64,000 bases of DNA from assembly GCF_025950235.1 (NCBI RefSeq), contig NZ_JAPDDT010000024.1, positions 1 to 64,000 on the forward strand, in the 5' to 3' direction. The notes beneath the pieces were generated by a model that was not told where the DNA came from, did no database searches, and worked only from the letters and a program-made list of their open reading frames with translations. The first letter of the stretch is position 1. Every line of letters begins with the position of its first letter. Below, piece by piece: positions 8,328 through 17,354 of this stretch. Both the position numbers and the translations under genes were made by a program. The stretch comes from Luteolibacter arcticus. Its GTDB lineage: Bacteria; Verrucomicrobiota; Verrucomicrobiia; Verrucomicrobiales; Akkermansiaceae.

Positions 8328-9422
8328 TCAAGCAGGCCATCCCTGCGGTGCCGCGATGGATTCGCCTGCTTCGAAGTCCGCGGAAAGAGGGAGCTTGCTC
8401 TGATCCAGCGGCTGTCCCTCCACCCATCGCGTGAGCAGGTTGGCCAGGCGCATCACGGGAAAGCGAAAGCATGCGAGGTGCGGGACATACCAATCCGCTT
8501 CCATTTGCTCGTTGAGGAGGATCAGCGAGACATCGTCCGGCACCCGCAGCCCGCGCTTTGTTAGAAGGCAGCTCACGGTGACGAGTTCCTTCCAATCCAG
8601 CAGGATCAGAGCGGTGGGCACGGCCCGGTCCATGGCCGCCTCCACCATGTTCCACACGACTTCCGGCCGTTGGTAGGGACTCTCCGGCGTGTGATAGGAT
8701 TCCACGTAGCTGACGCCGACACGCTCGAGACCCGCTTTCACGGCCTCCTTGATACTGGCAGAAAAACCGTGAGGTCGATCGCAGAGCGGCAGCACGATCT
8801 GGCGGTGGCCCTGGCGGGTCAGTCGCTCCATCGCTTCGGCGGCGAGGAGGGATGATTTCACCGCCACGATGGGGATCTTCCATTCGCCAACGAGTCCACC
8901 GAGAAAGATCATCCTCACTCGGTTCTTCATGGCCCATTCGCCGATCGGCGGGCGGCCAAAGACCGCGATCACCGGCACGTCGGGATCGATCGGCAGCAAA
9001 TGATCCCACGACCGGTGCGGCCGCTTGGCGTGGAGGAAATCGAAGGTCACGATTTCCACCGCCCAGCCGCGGCGACCGAGTTTTTCGCGGGTGACTTCGA
9101 TCACGCGCCGGGCCGTGTGAGGCAGATCTCCCAGATCCGCATGGGTCGCGACGACCGCCCGGCGGAGTATCCGGGCAGGAGCTTGCGGGGCCACCGCGGC
9201 GCGGGGAATCACGCGAAAGGCGCGCCGGTCGCCTCCCGACTCGAGCCAGCCCTGCTCGACGAGCAGGGCGAGGGCGGCTGCCACAGTCGGCTGGCTGACA
9301 CCGGTTTCCGCTGCCAGCAGGCGCGAGCCGGGGAGGCGTCCCGTCCAGCGTCCGGCGGCGAGTTCCGACTTGATCGCGTCCGCTGCGATCTCGGCGGTGG
9401 TCCTGCGCTCGATCCTTGCCAT
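8328..9422 (-). CDS. GntR-type HTH fused to a LacI-like sugar-binding domain (transcriptional regulator)
   Basis: About 364 residues from ATG 9422 (MARIERR); upstream in-frame ATGs would add up to 12. The N-terminal winged helix (about 10-75) has the GntR pattern (LPGSRLLAAETGVSQPTV, LVEQGWLES). The rest resembles the periplasmic-binding-protein-like effector domain of LacI/AraR regulators (PVIAVFGRPPIG, ALILLDWKE, PDDVSLILLNEQ). Such hybrids respond to carbohydrates. The divergent neighbour encodes a large surface protein, so control of that gene is the simplest inference. Confidence 0.82.
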   Translation of the reverse strand: MARIERRTTAEIAADAIKSELAAGRWTGRLPGSRLLAAETGVSQPTVAAALALLVEQGWLESGGDRRAFRVIPRAAVAPQAPARILRRAVVATHADLGDLPHTARRVIEVTREKLGRRGWAVEIVTFDFLHAKRPHRSWDHLLPIDPDVPVIAVFGRPPIGEWAMKNRVRMIFLGGLVGEWKIPIVAVKSSLLAAEAMERLTRQGHRQIVLPLCDRPHGFSASIKEAVKAGLERVGVSYVESYHTPESPYQRPEVVWNMVEAAMDRAVPTALILLDWKELVTVSCLLTKRGLRVPDDVSLILLNEQMEADWYVPHLACFRFPVMRLANLLTRWVEGQPLDQSKLPLSADFEAGESIAAPQGWPA

Positions 9423-9501
9423 GTTCCGACCGGCTACAGCGCCGGCCATGATCTGCAAAGGTGAAATTGGCAGATTTTCAGTCGCGCCTGTCCTTCAAGG
9501 T

Positions 9502-9522
9502 CAGGATTTGTCTGACATCCTG
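9502..9522. promoter_or_regulatory. Candidate operator between the hybrid regulator and the surface-protein gene
   Basis: Two overlapping inverted repeats: CAGGAT (9502-9507) with ATCCTG (9517-9522), and GTCAG (9500-9504) with CTGAC (9512-9516). The site is about 70-90 bases upstream of the 9593 start in the 170-base divergent gap. The position fits an operator for the regulator at 8328-9422; no experimental or homology support is available. Confidence 0.35.
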
Positions 9523-9592
9523 CGTCAAATGTCCATCCGGAGGCCGGATCCCGCCGGTTTTCGTGGACATGACCTCGACCTAAAAAATCTCC

Positions 9593-12500
9593 ATGAAGAC
9601 CTCTGTTTTTCTCGCCCCGGCCTATGTGCTTTTCGGGGCCGTTTCCCTCTCGGCGTTGCCCGCGCTCGCCGACTCCGTGACCATGACCGGTGCCAGCGGG
9701 GGGACGTGGACCGATCCCCTTATTTGGAGCAACGGACTGGCACCCGCCCCGGAGAACGACTACAGCGTCACCAGCAAGACTCTGGCTGCACCCAGCCTGA
9801 CAACGGCTGCCACGGCCACCTTCGCCGGGGGAAATCTCGCCATCAGCAGCGGCACGCTGTCCTTCCCCGGCAGCAGCGGCGGCACGGTGACCCACACCTA
9901 CGCCTTCACCGGCGGCGAGCTGGGCTCCGCTAGCGCCACGAACCCGGCCACCGCCGTGCAGGTCACCGGCAGCTCCCTTACCTTCGCCTCGACCAATGGC
10001 ACGACCAAGGCGGTCAACGCGCGCTTCAATTTCAGCGGCAGCAACATCATCGACCGGACGGGTTCCAATTTCACCCATAACCTCAACTTCAACCGCGCCC
10101 TCTACGGCAGCGGAACGCTGACCTTCAATTTCACGAACAATGGCAGCGGTGCCGGCCGCAACGTGAACATCGCCAGCGGCCTGGCGAACGCCTATTCCGG
10201 CACCGTGGTCCTGAACAACGCCAGCACCTCGAATGGCGGTGTCACCATTTTCAGCCTGGGCAGCTCGCTCGGCACGGGCTCCTATGAAATCCGCAACGGC
10301 TGGAGCCTGAACAACAACGTCGCCTCCGGTCTCGATGCCGCGCCCGCGATCACGCTGGTCAATTCGGCCTCGCGGCTCGTGTTGACGAACCCGTGGAACA
10401 ATTCCGCCGGCGCGCTGACGGTGACCAACGGTACGGTGAGCATCGGGAACGCCGCCTCATCCATCGGCAACCTCACGGGGGCTGCGGGTACGATCCAAGG
10501 GGTCGGTGTCTCATCCTCCCTCACGGTGAACCAGACCACCAACGGAACCTACGCGGGTGCGCTCGGCTTCACTGCTGGCAATGGCCTAGCGTTCACGAAG
10601 GCCGGGGCCGCCAATCTGCGGCTCACCGGCACCATCAATCCGGCCATCCCGGTCACCTTGAATGATGGTGGCCTGGGCGTAGGCACCAATACGCTTGCCT
10701 CGCTGACCCAGAACGGAGGATCCCTGCTGCTCGACCTCGGGGTCACACCGGTCATCAGCGGCAACTATTCCCGGGCGGCAGGCGACATCGCGGTGCAGGT
10801 ATCCTCGCCGCCCGCGTTGGGCACGCCCTACACGCTGGTGACCTACCAGGGAGCGCTGACCAGCAATCCTCCGGTCACCTTTGCCGGGCTGGGGGACACC
10901 CGCCTCGCTCCGGCGGTGAACTACGGTGCGGGTAGTAATTCCGCGATCAGCGTGACCTTCTCCGGCACCGCTGCGGCGCTGGTCTGGAATGGCCCTCCGG
11001 GTGGCACCTGGGACATCAACTCGTCCAGTAACTGGACCAATGGCGGCAGCCCGGACAAGTACTATCAATTCGACCACGTAAGCTTCACCGACGCGGCCAC
11101 CGGATCCCCCAGCGTGGTCCTCAGTCAAGTGGCGACCCCTGGATCGGTGGTCTTCGATCACTCGATGAAAAACTACACCCTAAGTGGCAGCGGTGCGATC
11201 GGCGGGATCACCACGCTCACCAAATCGGGCACGGGCACGCTGACGATCGCGAACAACAACAGCTATACCGGGGATACCATCATCTCGAATGGAACGCTCC
11301 AGATCGGCGCGGGTGGAACCACCGGCAGCATTGGCAGCGGGGCCGTGGCCAACGCCGGCACGCTCGCCTTCAACCGGTCCGACGTGTCCACCGTGGCCAA
11401 CGTGATCTCGGGAGCCGGTGCGCTTTCCCAGCTCGGCAGCGGCACCACCATCCTCACTGCCGACAGCGGCTACACCGGCAGCACCACCATCACTGCCGGC
11501 ACCTTGCAAGTGGGCAATGGCGGCGCGAGCGGCTCCCTCGGTGTCACTTCTGCGATCACCACCAACGGCACGCTGGCCTTCAACCGCACGGGCACGCTCA
11601 CCATCGCTCCGGAGATCACCGGCACGGGTGCATTGCTGCAGAGCGGCCCGGGCACCGTGGTGCTTGCTGCGGGGGCCGGTCATACCGGTGGCACGACCAT
11701 CGCGGCCGGCACGCTGGTGATCGGGAACGGTGGCACCACCGGCTCCATCACCGGCCTGGTGACCAGCAATGGAACGCTCGGGATTCAGCGGTCCGACGAC
11801 CTCGATTTCGCCAACGTCGTCTCCGGCTCCGGTTCGATCGATCACCGCGGTACCGGGATCCTTCGTCTCACGGGTGCCAATAGCTACACCGGCACCACGG
11901 GCGTGAGCGGCGGTGGCAGACTGGAGCTCGATTCCTCGGGCTCTTCGATTCCTGCGGGCACCGGCCTGCTTCTCGCCAGTGGAACCTTGGATTTCAACGA
12001 CCTCAACCTGACGGTGTCGTCGTTCACGAAGACTCCGGCGGGTTCGGTGGATGTGGTCGCCGACCCCGGCAAGACTCTCACCGTCCAAGGCGGCAATTTC
12101 CTGGCCAATCAAGGCGGCCTCAGCCTGACGATGGTCGACTCCTTCGTCCTCAACAGCCCGGCGGGTAGCTTCAATGCCGTGACCACTGCCAGTGGAGGCA
12201 ACGCCAGTGTCACCGCCGGCTACCTTACCAACACCATCACCGCTGGGTCTTTCGGAATTGCGAACGGGGGTCCTGGTGGTGCCGCAGTCACTTCCAATGC
12301 CTCGGTGACCCTTGGCGAGTCGAACACGATCAACGCCGATACCATCGCCATCGGAGTGAACGGCGCCGAGAACGGCATCACTTCGCTCCGCTGCGATGCC
12401 AGCAACTCGTCGCTGGTCATCCGCGGGACGGCCGGCGGCAGCAGCCGGGCGAACATGACTCTCGGCCACAAGAAGGATTCCGACTATGCAGGCGGCTCCG

Positions 12501-13642
12501 CCGCGGTCGAGGTGTTGGGATCCGGCAGCACGCTGGATGCGATGCTTGGCACGCTGGTGATCGGCCGCCACTCCACCGGCACCGGCAACTTCAACCGCGC
12601 CACCAGCGGTAACTTCACCTTCGGCGCCGGGACGCTCGATGCGACCACTATCCAGCTCGGCATCGGCGAAGCACCGAACATCAAAACGGCGAACGGCACG
12701 ATCGCGACGACCGACGGCGTGATCAAGACCGAGACCCTCACCCTGGTCCAAGACAGCGGTGGGCCGATGGGCACCGCCACCGTCAGTGTGGCAGGCACCG
12801 GCGCGCTGCAAGCAACCACGATCACGGGCCAGGCCGCGACGAATGCGACCGTGCTGCTGAACGATACCGCCACTTTGCGGAACACGCCGGGCAGCAATCT
12901 CACCGTGAGCGGCACCACCTTGGAAATCTCTTCCGTCGCCACGGCATTGCTGTCGATCGGCTCCGGGAATGACGTCCTCTTCGATGCGGGCAGCGTGTTC
13001 GAGTTCCACTACTTCAGTGACCCGGTGAACTTCGATTTCGGCAAGCTGACGGCTTCCGGAGCGACGATCCTGAGCAACGCGAGCCTGAGCCTCATCGATG
13101 AGAACGCCGGACCGGCCGCCTTCACCACGGGCCAGAAGTTCGTGCTCATCGACTACACCGCCGGCAGCCTCACCGGGACCTTTACGGGACTGGATGACGG
13201 CGCGATCGTCACCGTGGGCAGCCAGAACTTCGTGATCGACTACGATGATCCAGCCTATGCGGGGAAGGCCGTCACACTGACCGCGGCAGCGGCCGGCTCC
13301 ACCTATGCGACCTGGGCCATGGCGAATGCCGGTGGGGAAGGGGCGAATGGCGACTACGACAAGGACGGCGTGCCGAACGCGGTCGAGTACCTGATGGGCC
13401 AGACCGGCTCCACCTTCACCCCGAATCCGCAGGTGGTGGGTAGCAAGATCACCTGGCCGAAGGACCCGCTCGCCCAAGCGACCTGGGTGGTGCAGACCTC
13501 CAGCAATCTGGCGGCGGAAGGCCAGCCCGGCGGCTGGGCGGATGCGACCTTCGGGGTCGCCGATCTCGACACGTCCATCGAGTTCATGCTGCCGGTCGGT
13601 AGCTCGAAGGTCTTCGCCCGCTTGAAGGTGACCGTGCCCTGA
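9593..13642 (+). CDS. Giant exported autotransporter-type beta-strand-repeat protein
   Basis: 1349 residues, Gly/Ser/Thr/Asn-rich. A clear signal peptide ends near ALPALA-DS. The middle carries repeated autotransporter-associated beta-strand (PATR-like) units, for example NNNSYTGDTIISNGTLQIG, DSGYTGSTTITAGTLQVG, GAGHTGGTTIAAGTLVIG and GANSYTGTTGVSGGG, predicted to form a long beta-helix. The end has a calcium-loop-like DYDKDGVPNAVEYLMG segment frequent in large Verrucomicrobial exported proteins. No autotransporter barrel and no PEP-CTERM tail are visible, so the secretion and anchoring route is unknown. Probably a surface adhesin or matrix protein. Confidence 0.85.
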   Translation: MKTSVFLAPAYVLFGAVSLSALPALADSVTMTGASGGTWTDPLIWSNGLAPAPENDYSVTSKTLAAPSLTTAATATFAGGNLAISSGTLSFPGSSGGTVTHTYAFTGGELGSASATNPATAVQVTGSSLTFASTNGTTKAVNARFNFSGSNIIDRTGSNFTHNLNFNRALYGSGTLTFNFTNNGSGAGRNVNIASGLANAYSGTVVLNNASTSNGGVTIFSLGSSLGTGSYEIRNGWSLNNNVASGLDAAPAITLVNSASRLVLTNPWNNSAGALTVTNGTVSIGNAASSIGNLTGAAGTIQGVGVSSSLTVNQTTNGTYAGALGFTAGNGLAFTKAGAANLRLTGTINPAIPVTLNDGGLGVGTNTLASLTQNGGSLLLDLGVTPVISGNYSRAAGDIAVQVSSPPALGTPYTLVTYQGALTSNPPVTFAGLGDTRLAPAVNYGAGSNSAISVTFSGTAAALVWNGPPGGTWDINSSSNWTNGGSPDKYYQFDHVSFTDAATGSPSVVLSQVATPGSVVFDHSMKNYTLSGSGAIGGITTLTKSGTGTLTIANNNSYTGDTIISNGTLQIGAGGTTGSIGSGAVANAGTLAFNRSDVSTVANVISGAGALSQLGSGTTILTADSGYTGSTTITAGTLQVGNGGASGSLGVTSAITTNGTLAFNRTGTLTIAPEITGTGALLQSGPGTVVLAAGAGHTGGTTIAAGTLVIGNGGTTGSITGLVTSNGTLGIQRSDDLDFANVVSGSGSIDHRGTGILRLTGANSYTGTTGVSGGGRLELDSSGSSIPAGTGLLLASGTLDFNDLNLTVSSFTKTPAGSVDVVADPGKTLTVQGGNFLANQGGLSLTMVDSFVLNSPAGSFNAVTTASGGNASVTAGYLTNTITAGSFGIANGGPGGAAVTSNASVTLGESNTINADTIAIGVNGAENGITSLRCDASNSSLVIRGTAGGSSRANMTLGHKKDSDYAGGSAAVEVLGSGSTLDAMLGTLVIGRHSTGTGNFNRATSGNFTFGAGTLDATTIQLGIGEAPNIKTANGTIATTDGVIKTETLTLVQDSGGPMGTATVSVAGTGALQATTITGQAATNATVLLNDTATLRNTPGSNLTVSGTTLEISSVATALLSIGSGNDVLFDAGSVFEFHYFSDPVNFDFGKLTASGATILSNASLSLIDENAGPAAFTTGQKFVLIDYTAGSLTGTFTGLDDGAIVTVGSQNFVIDYDDPAYAGKAVTLTAAAAGSTYATWAMANAGGEGANGDYDKDGVPNAVEYLMGQTGSTFTPNPQVVGSKITWPKDPLAQATWVVQTSSNLAAEGQPGGWADATFGVADLDTSIEFMLPVGSSKVFARLKVTVP

Positions 13643-13709
13643 GCGCTGCCGCCTGCACTGACGATTTCCCTGGGTACAATACGAGGTCCCGGCCCCTGTG
13701 CCGGCGGGT

Positions 13710-13749
13710 TCCGGTGACTTCCCGGAAGAAATTTCGGGAAGTCACCGGA
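13710..13749 (+). terminator. Strong hairpin after the surface-protein gene
   Basis: A 15-base perfect inverted repeat (13710-13724 with 13735-13749) can extend by three weaker pairs to a GAAA tetraloop at 13728-13731. It lies 67 bases past the stop of the giant gene and 25 bases before the next start. There is no T-tract, so it is either a weak intrinsic terminator or an mRNA-stabilising structure. Confidence 0.55.
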
Positions 13750-13774
13750 CAAATTTGCGTCTAATCCTCCAATC

Positions 13775-15748
13775 ATGATCCCGCACCGATGGCTCATTCC
13801 CTTCGCCCTGGTCGCGACCGTGGCAGCAGAGACCCCACCGGTCTTTTCTCCAGTACTCCGCGAGGCGTACTTGGCCGATGCCCGATCGAAGGTCTTGGCG
13901 GCGGCGACGCCCGAGCTGATGACGTGGCTCGACCGCCACCCGGAGATCTTGAGCGGCTTGCTCACCAGCTCGGACCCGGTGCCGGCGCACCATGTGGCGC
14001 AGCTCGATGAAATGCGCCGTGCCCTTGGGCCGGAGAAGTCGGAGCGCTACGCGTCGCTGCTGCTCGCGGTGTCATTACGCGCGCCCGATGGAGGGCCTGC
14101 GTCTGCCAAGCCGGCGGATGCACGAGTTGAGGCGGTGGCCGCGCACTTGAAGACGGCCGGGCTTTCCGTGCTGCAGGCTCGGGAGATGGGGGATGCTGTT
14201 TTCAAGGAGGCCAAGGTTGAAGTTCCGGGCAAACGCGAGGCAGGGGCATTTTGGGAGGACCTGGCTCATGCCACGGGCACCTATCCGCGCCGGGAAAACA
14301 TGGAGCTGGCGGATTCGCTGAAGCTGTTGATCGAGCGCTACGAGACGAAGCTCGAACCTTTCAGCAGCGGGCCGCAGTGGCCGCTGTATGCCATCGATCA
14401 GACGCCGTGGCCGCTGCTTGCACCGTTGCGACAGACCTTGCCGCGGAGCGAGGCGGACTATCTGTGGGATCACTTCCGCGGGGAGACTCCGTATGCCGAT
14501 GGCTCGCGCTGGAAGACCTATTCGCGCTACTCGTGGGACTACGATCGCGTGCCCGCGGTGCGCTGGAAGGTGAGCGCGTTTCACCCCAACTCGGTCCCGC
14601 GCATCGCCGAGGACGGCGGTGTCTGCGGCCGGCTTTCCACGCTCGGCCAGTTTTCCTGCACGGCCCTCGGCAAGCCGGCGGTCGGCATGTATCAGCCCGG
14701 CCATCGCGCGATGCTTTCCTACAATCGCGACTCCGCGGGCCTGTGGTTCGCGAAGCTCGAGCAAAGCATTACCGGCCCTGATCGCTCGACCGCGCAGTGG
14801 CTGCTGCCGGCACCGCAAGGCCAGCGGGTCAGCGGCAGCGAAGCCTCTGGCGTGAAGGTCGGCGTCGAGTGGCACGTGGCGCTCAATCTGGCGATGAATG
14901 CGGGACTCGGCCGCTGGCAGGACGCGCGCGTCGCGCTCTTTTCCGCGCGACGGTTGCGGGAGAAGGATCCGGCCACCGCGGTGCGCCTGGCGGAGGAGGC
15001 GACGGCGCTCAACCCGTATCTACTGGAAGCATGGTACCAACTCGCGGACTGGTCGCGTGGCGATCTGGCGGCGACCAATGCCTTGCTTGTGCGCTTTGAC
15101 ACGCTGCTGCTCGATCCCACGAAGGCGGCGGAGGATCATGCGGAGTTGTCCGCCAGTACCGATTTCAACGACCTCAAGCCGGTCAAAGGCGGGGCCAATC
15201 CGAAGAAGGACTCGACGCTGGTGGCCAATGTTGTGGCCCCCTTTATCGCCGCGGCGGCATACTCGCCTGCGCTGGCGGACAAGTCCCTTCGCGCTGCCGC
15301 CTACGGGATGCTGAAGCAGGAGATCGCACGCCGCGAGGCGCTGAAGATGCCGTATGGTGCGCCCGTGCGTGAGCTGGAGCTGAAATTCGAGGTCGCGGTG
15401 GATGGCCCGCGGGCCGCGCAGCAGCGGTTGGAGAAGCGCTTGGCCGACCTGCTCAAGCTGGATGGGAAGCGGCGGGGCAAGGCGGCACCGGAATGGCTTG
15501 GCGAGCTTTCGGCGGTGGCTGGCGGCTTGCCCGATGCAAAGGATCGCGCCGAGTGGTTCGCCCGCTTGCAGCGCGACATTCCGAAGGACATCGCCGTGAC
15601 CAGGTCGAAGGATGGCAAGGCTGCGCCTGATGCCGTCTTCAAGGGCCTCCACGATCTCCAGGTCCGCGAATTCCGCTCGCTCGGCAAGGCCGGGCAGAAG
15701 GAACTCAAGCGCCTCAATGAGGCGTGGGCGGCGGCGACGACGATTTGA
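13775..15748 (+). CDS. Large secreted protein of unknown function with a transglutaminase-like Cys/His pair
   Basis: 657 residues with an N-terminal signal peptide (IPFALVATVAAE). The centre contains EDGGVCGRLSTLGQFSC followed by LGKPAVGMYQPGHRAML; Cys284 and His310 are spaced and embedded as in bacterial transglutaminase-like cysteine proteases. This is pattern resemblance only, and a third catalytic Asp is not obvious. The remainder is alpha-helical, with a TPR-like stretch (about 370-430: AVRLAEEATALNPYLLEAWY). It follows the surface-protein gene after a hairpin. Function is otherwise unknown. Confidence 0.72.
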   Translation: MIPHRWLIPFALVATVAAETPPVFSPVLREAYLADARSKVLAAATPELMTWLDRHPEILSGLLTSSDPVPAHHVAQLDEMRRALGPEKSERYASLLLAVSLRAPDGGPASAKPADARVEAVAAHLKTAGLSVLQAREMGDAVFKEAKVEVPGKREAGAFWEDLAHATGTYPRRENMELADSLKLLIERYETKLEPFSSGPQWPLYAIDQTPWPLLAPLRQTLPRSEADYLWDHFRGETPYADGSRWKTYSRYSWDYDRVPAVRWKVSAFHPNSVPRIAEDGGVCGRLSTLGQFSCTALGKPAVGMYQPGHRAMLSYNRDSAGLWFAKLEQSITGPDRSTAQWLLPAPQGQRVSGSEASGVKVGVEWHVALNLAMNAGLGRWQDARVALFSARRLREKDPATAVRLAEEATALNPYLLEAWYQLADWSRGDLAATNALLVRFDTLLLDPTKAAEDHAELSASTDFNDLKPVKGGANPKKDSTLVANVVAPFIAAAAYSPALADKSLRAAAYGMLKQEIARREALKMPYGAPVRELELKFEVAVDGPRAAQQRLEKRLADLLKLDGKRRGKAAPEWLGELSAVAGGLPDAKDRAEWFARLQRDIPKDIAVTRSKDGKAAPDAVFKGLHDLQVREFRSLGKAGQKELKRLNEAWAAATTI

Positions 15749-15866
15749 TCTGGCTGGACTGGCAGGCGGAATGCACGGGGCCCTTAAATAAAAGGTTGGA
15801 TTGACCTAACGGCTTGAATTGGCTAGAGATCTGCTGTTCGCCGTCTGTTCACCCCCTCAACCGGCC

Positions 15867-16655
15867 ATGAGAATCACCCCTAGTCTCACGGCGCTGCTTG
15901 CAGCGTTCGCCGGGCCCCTTGCGGCCCAGGTTATCAATATCGATTTCGACAAGGACGGTACGTCCCCCATCTATCAGGGGCTCGCCGCCGCGCCCGATCC
16001 CTCCGGCAGTGCCGCGATCTGGAACCAGCTTTACGGCAGTGGCAACACCACGATTTCGTCTTCCGTCCTGACCAATTCCAGCGGTGAGGTGGTGGACGGT
16101 GTCGGCTTCAGTCTCGAGATCAATGGCAGCTACTCGAGCTTCCCCGGGCAGCAGGAGAATGGCGGTGCGGCGCTGACCTATCAGGACCTGATGTCGGACT
16201 ACGTGCACCTCTCGTCGCCGACGAACACGCAGGTGATCACGAAGAACGGCTCGATCACCGGGCTGGATCCGCTGAAGCTCTACGACATCTACCTCTACGC
16301 GCAGGGCGACAATTTCCTCGGCGAGTACTCCGACGGGCAGAACGCCCTGATCACCATCAACGGCGTCTCGAAGCAGACCTCGTGGGACGGCGTGCTGGGT
16401 GGCAACGGCCTGCTGGTGGAGGGGATCGAATACGTGAAGTTTTCGGTGCTGCCGACCGCGTCCGGCAGCATCAATTTCAGCTACGCGAACGTGGTCACCG
16501 GGGTGAATGCCGGTAGCGACCTCGACGGCCTGAACTCGCGCTTCGCGGTGCTCAACGGCATCCAGATCGTGGATGTCGCGCTGGTGCCGGAGCCTTCCGT
16601 CGCCTTGCTGGGTGCCCTCGGCTTGCTGGTGGCGACGCGCCGCCGGCGGCGTTGA
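15867..16655 (+). CDS. PEP-CTERM sorting-domain protein
   Basis: About 262 residues from ATG 15867, whose signal peptide is SLTALLAAFAGPLAAQ; an upstream frame to 15819 lacks one. The C-terminus shows the PEP-CTERM tripartite signal: VPEPSVAL, a hydrophobic stretch (LLGALGLLVA) and a terminal RRRRR. Such proteins are processed by an exosortase (not in this window) and exported with exopolysaccharide. The body is beta-rich with Asn/Gly/Ser repeats (ITINGVSKQTSWDGVLGG) and no recognised enzyme motif. Confidence 0.85.
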   Translation: MRITPSLTALLAAFAGPLAAQVINIDFDKDGTSPIYQGLAAAPDPSGSAAIWNQLYGSGNTTISSSVLTNSSGEVVDGVGFSLEINGSYSSFPGQQENGGAALTYQDLMSDYVHLSSPTNTQVITKNGSITGLDPLKLYDIYLYAQGDNFLGEYSDGQNALITINGVSKQTSWDGVLGGNGLLVEGIEYVKFSVLPTASGSINFSYANVVTGVNAGSDLDGLNSRFAVLNGIQIVDVALVPEPSVALLGALGLLVATRRRRR

Positions 16656-16661
16656 CCCCGC

Positions 16662-17354
16662 TTACTTCGCCGCCTTGTCCTTCTCCGGCTCTTTCTCCTT
16701 CGGGCGGAAGTGCAGGTTGATCTTGGATTCGGTCTCGCGGTCGATGATCTGCGAACTGGCCAAGTCGCTCGCCAGATTGCGGGCGGCGGCGATGTCGGTG
16801 TCGTTCGGCGCTGCGTTCTTGTTGTCGAAGGGCCGCAGCTCGAAATTCGGCACCACCTTCTCCAGGCCGGGGGCGACGGCGGGATCGATCACGCAGATGA
16901 TGGCGGAGCGGGCCGGGGTGCCCGGCAGTTCGCCCTGGCGGAGGGCGGCGACTTCCTCGGGGCCGGCGAGCAGGCCGAGCTGCCCGGCGTGCTGATAGGC
17001 GCGGTTGAAGGTCTCACGTGCCAGCTTCTCGCGGGACGGGTAGTCGTCGAATTCGTCGTCGCTGTCGGACTTGTTCTCCTTGTCGTCGAAGACGCGATTG
17101 AAAACCACCGTGGGATCCTCGCCCAGTTGCTTGGCATCGTGGAGGAGCGCAATCCCGCGGAGGAAGGTGGTGCGGGCGTCCTTCTCGGTCATCGCCCGGT
17201 AGAAGGATGCTTCCGAGACCAGGCCGCGCATGTCGGCGACGATCTGATCCTTGCGCTTCTCACGCTTTTGATATCGCGAGACGTAAATGAAGGTCGCGAG
17301 GGCGAGGACGCCATACAGCGTCCACTTCAGGATGGCAGCTACGCGCGGGTCCAT
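16662..17354 (-). CDS. Single-pass membrane protein of unknown function, coupled to pilT
   Basis: 230 residues. One transmembrane helix near the N-terminus (ILKWTLYGVLALATFIYV) is followed by a charged, mostly helical soluble part (DDKENKSDSDDEFDDYPSR) and a Lys/Glu-rich tail. No family recognised. Its ATG overlaps the stop of the PilT-like gene by one base (TGATG), so it is the third gene of a pilT-pilT operon and may be an accessory of the pilus or secretion machinery. It converges tightly with the PEP-CTERM gene. Confidence 0.72.
   Translation of the reverse strand: MDPRVAAILKWTLYGVLALATFIYVSRYQKREKRKDQIVADMRGLVSEASFYRAMTEKDARTTFLRGIALLHDAKQLGEDPTVVFNRVFDDKENKSDSDDEFDDYPSREKLARETFNRAYQHAGQLGLLAGPEEVAALRQGELPGTPARSAIICVIDPAVAPGLEKVVPNFELRPFDNKNAAPNDTDIAAARNLASDLASSQIIDRETESKINLHFRPKEKEPEKDKAAK

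Noticed and set aside
11180-13477. A 765-residue antisense open frame inside the surface-protein gene
   Set aside because: It is a by-product of the Gly/Thr/Ser-rich, high-GC3 repeat codons on the other strand; its sequence is low-complexity Arg/Gly/Ala with no domain and no upstream signals.
9593-13642. Tandem DNA repeats in the surface-protein gene as a separate feature
   Set aside because: The similarity is at the protein level (beta-strand repeats) with diverged codons, so it is part of the coding sequence, not a DNA repeat array.
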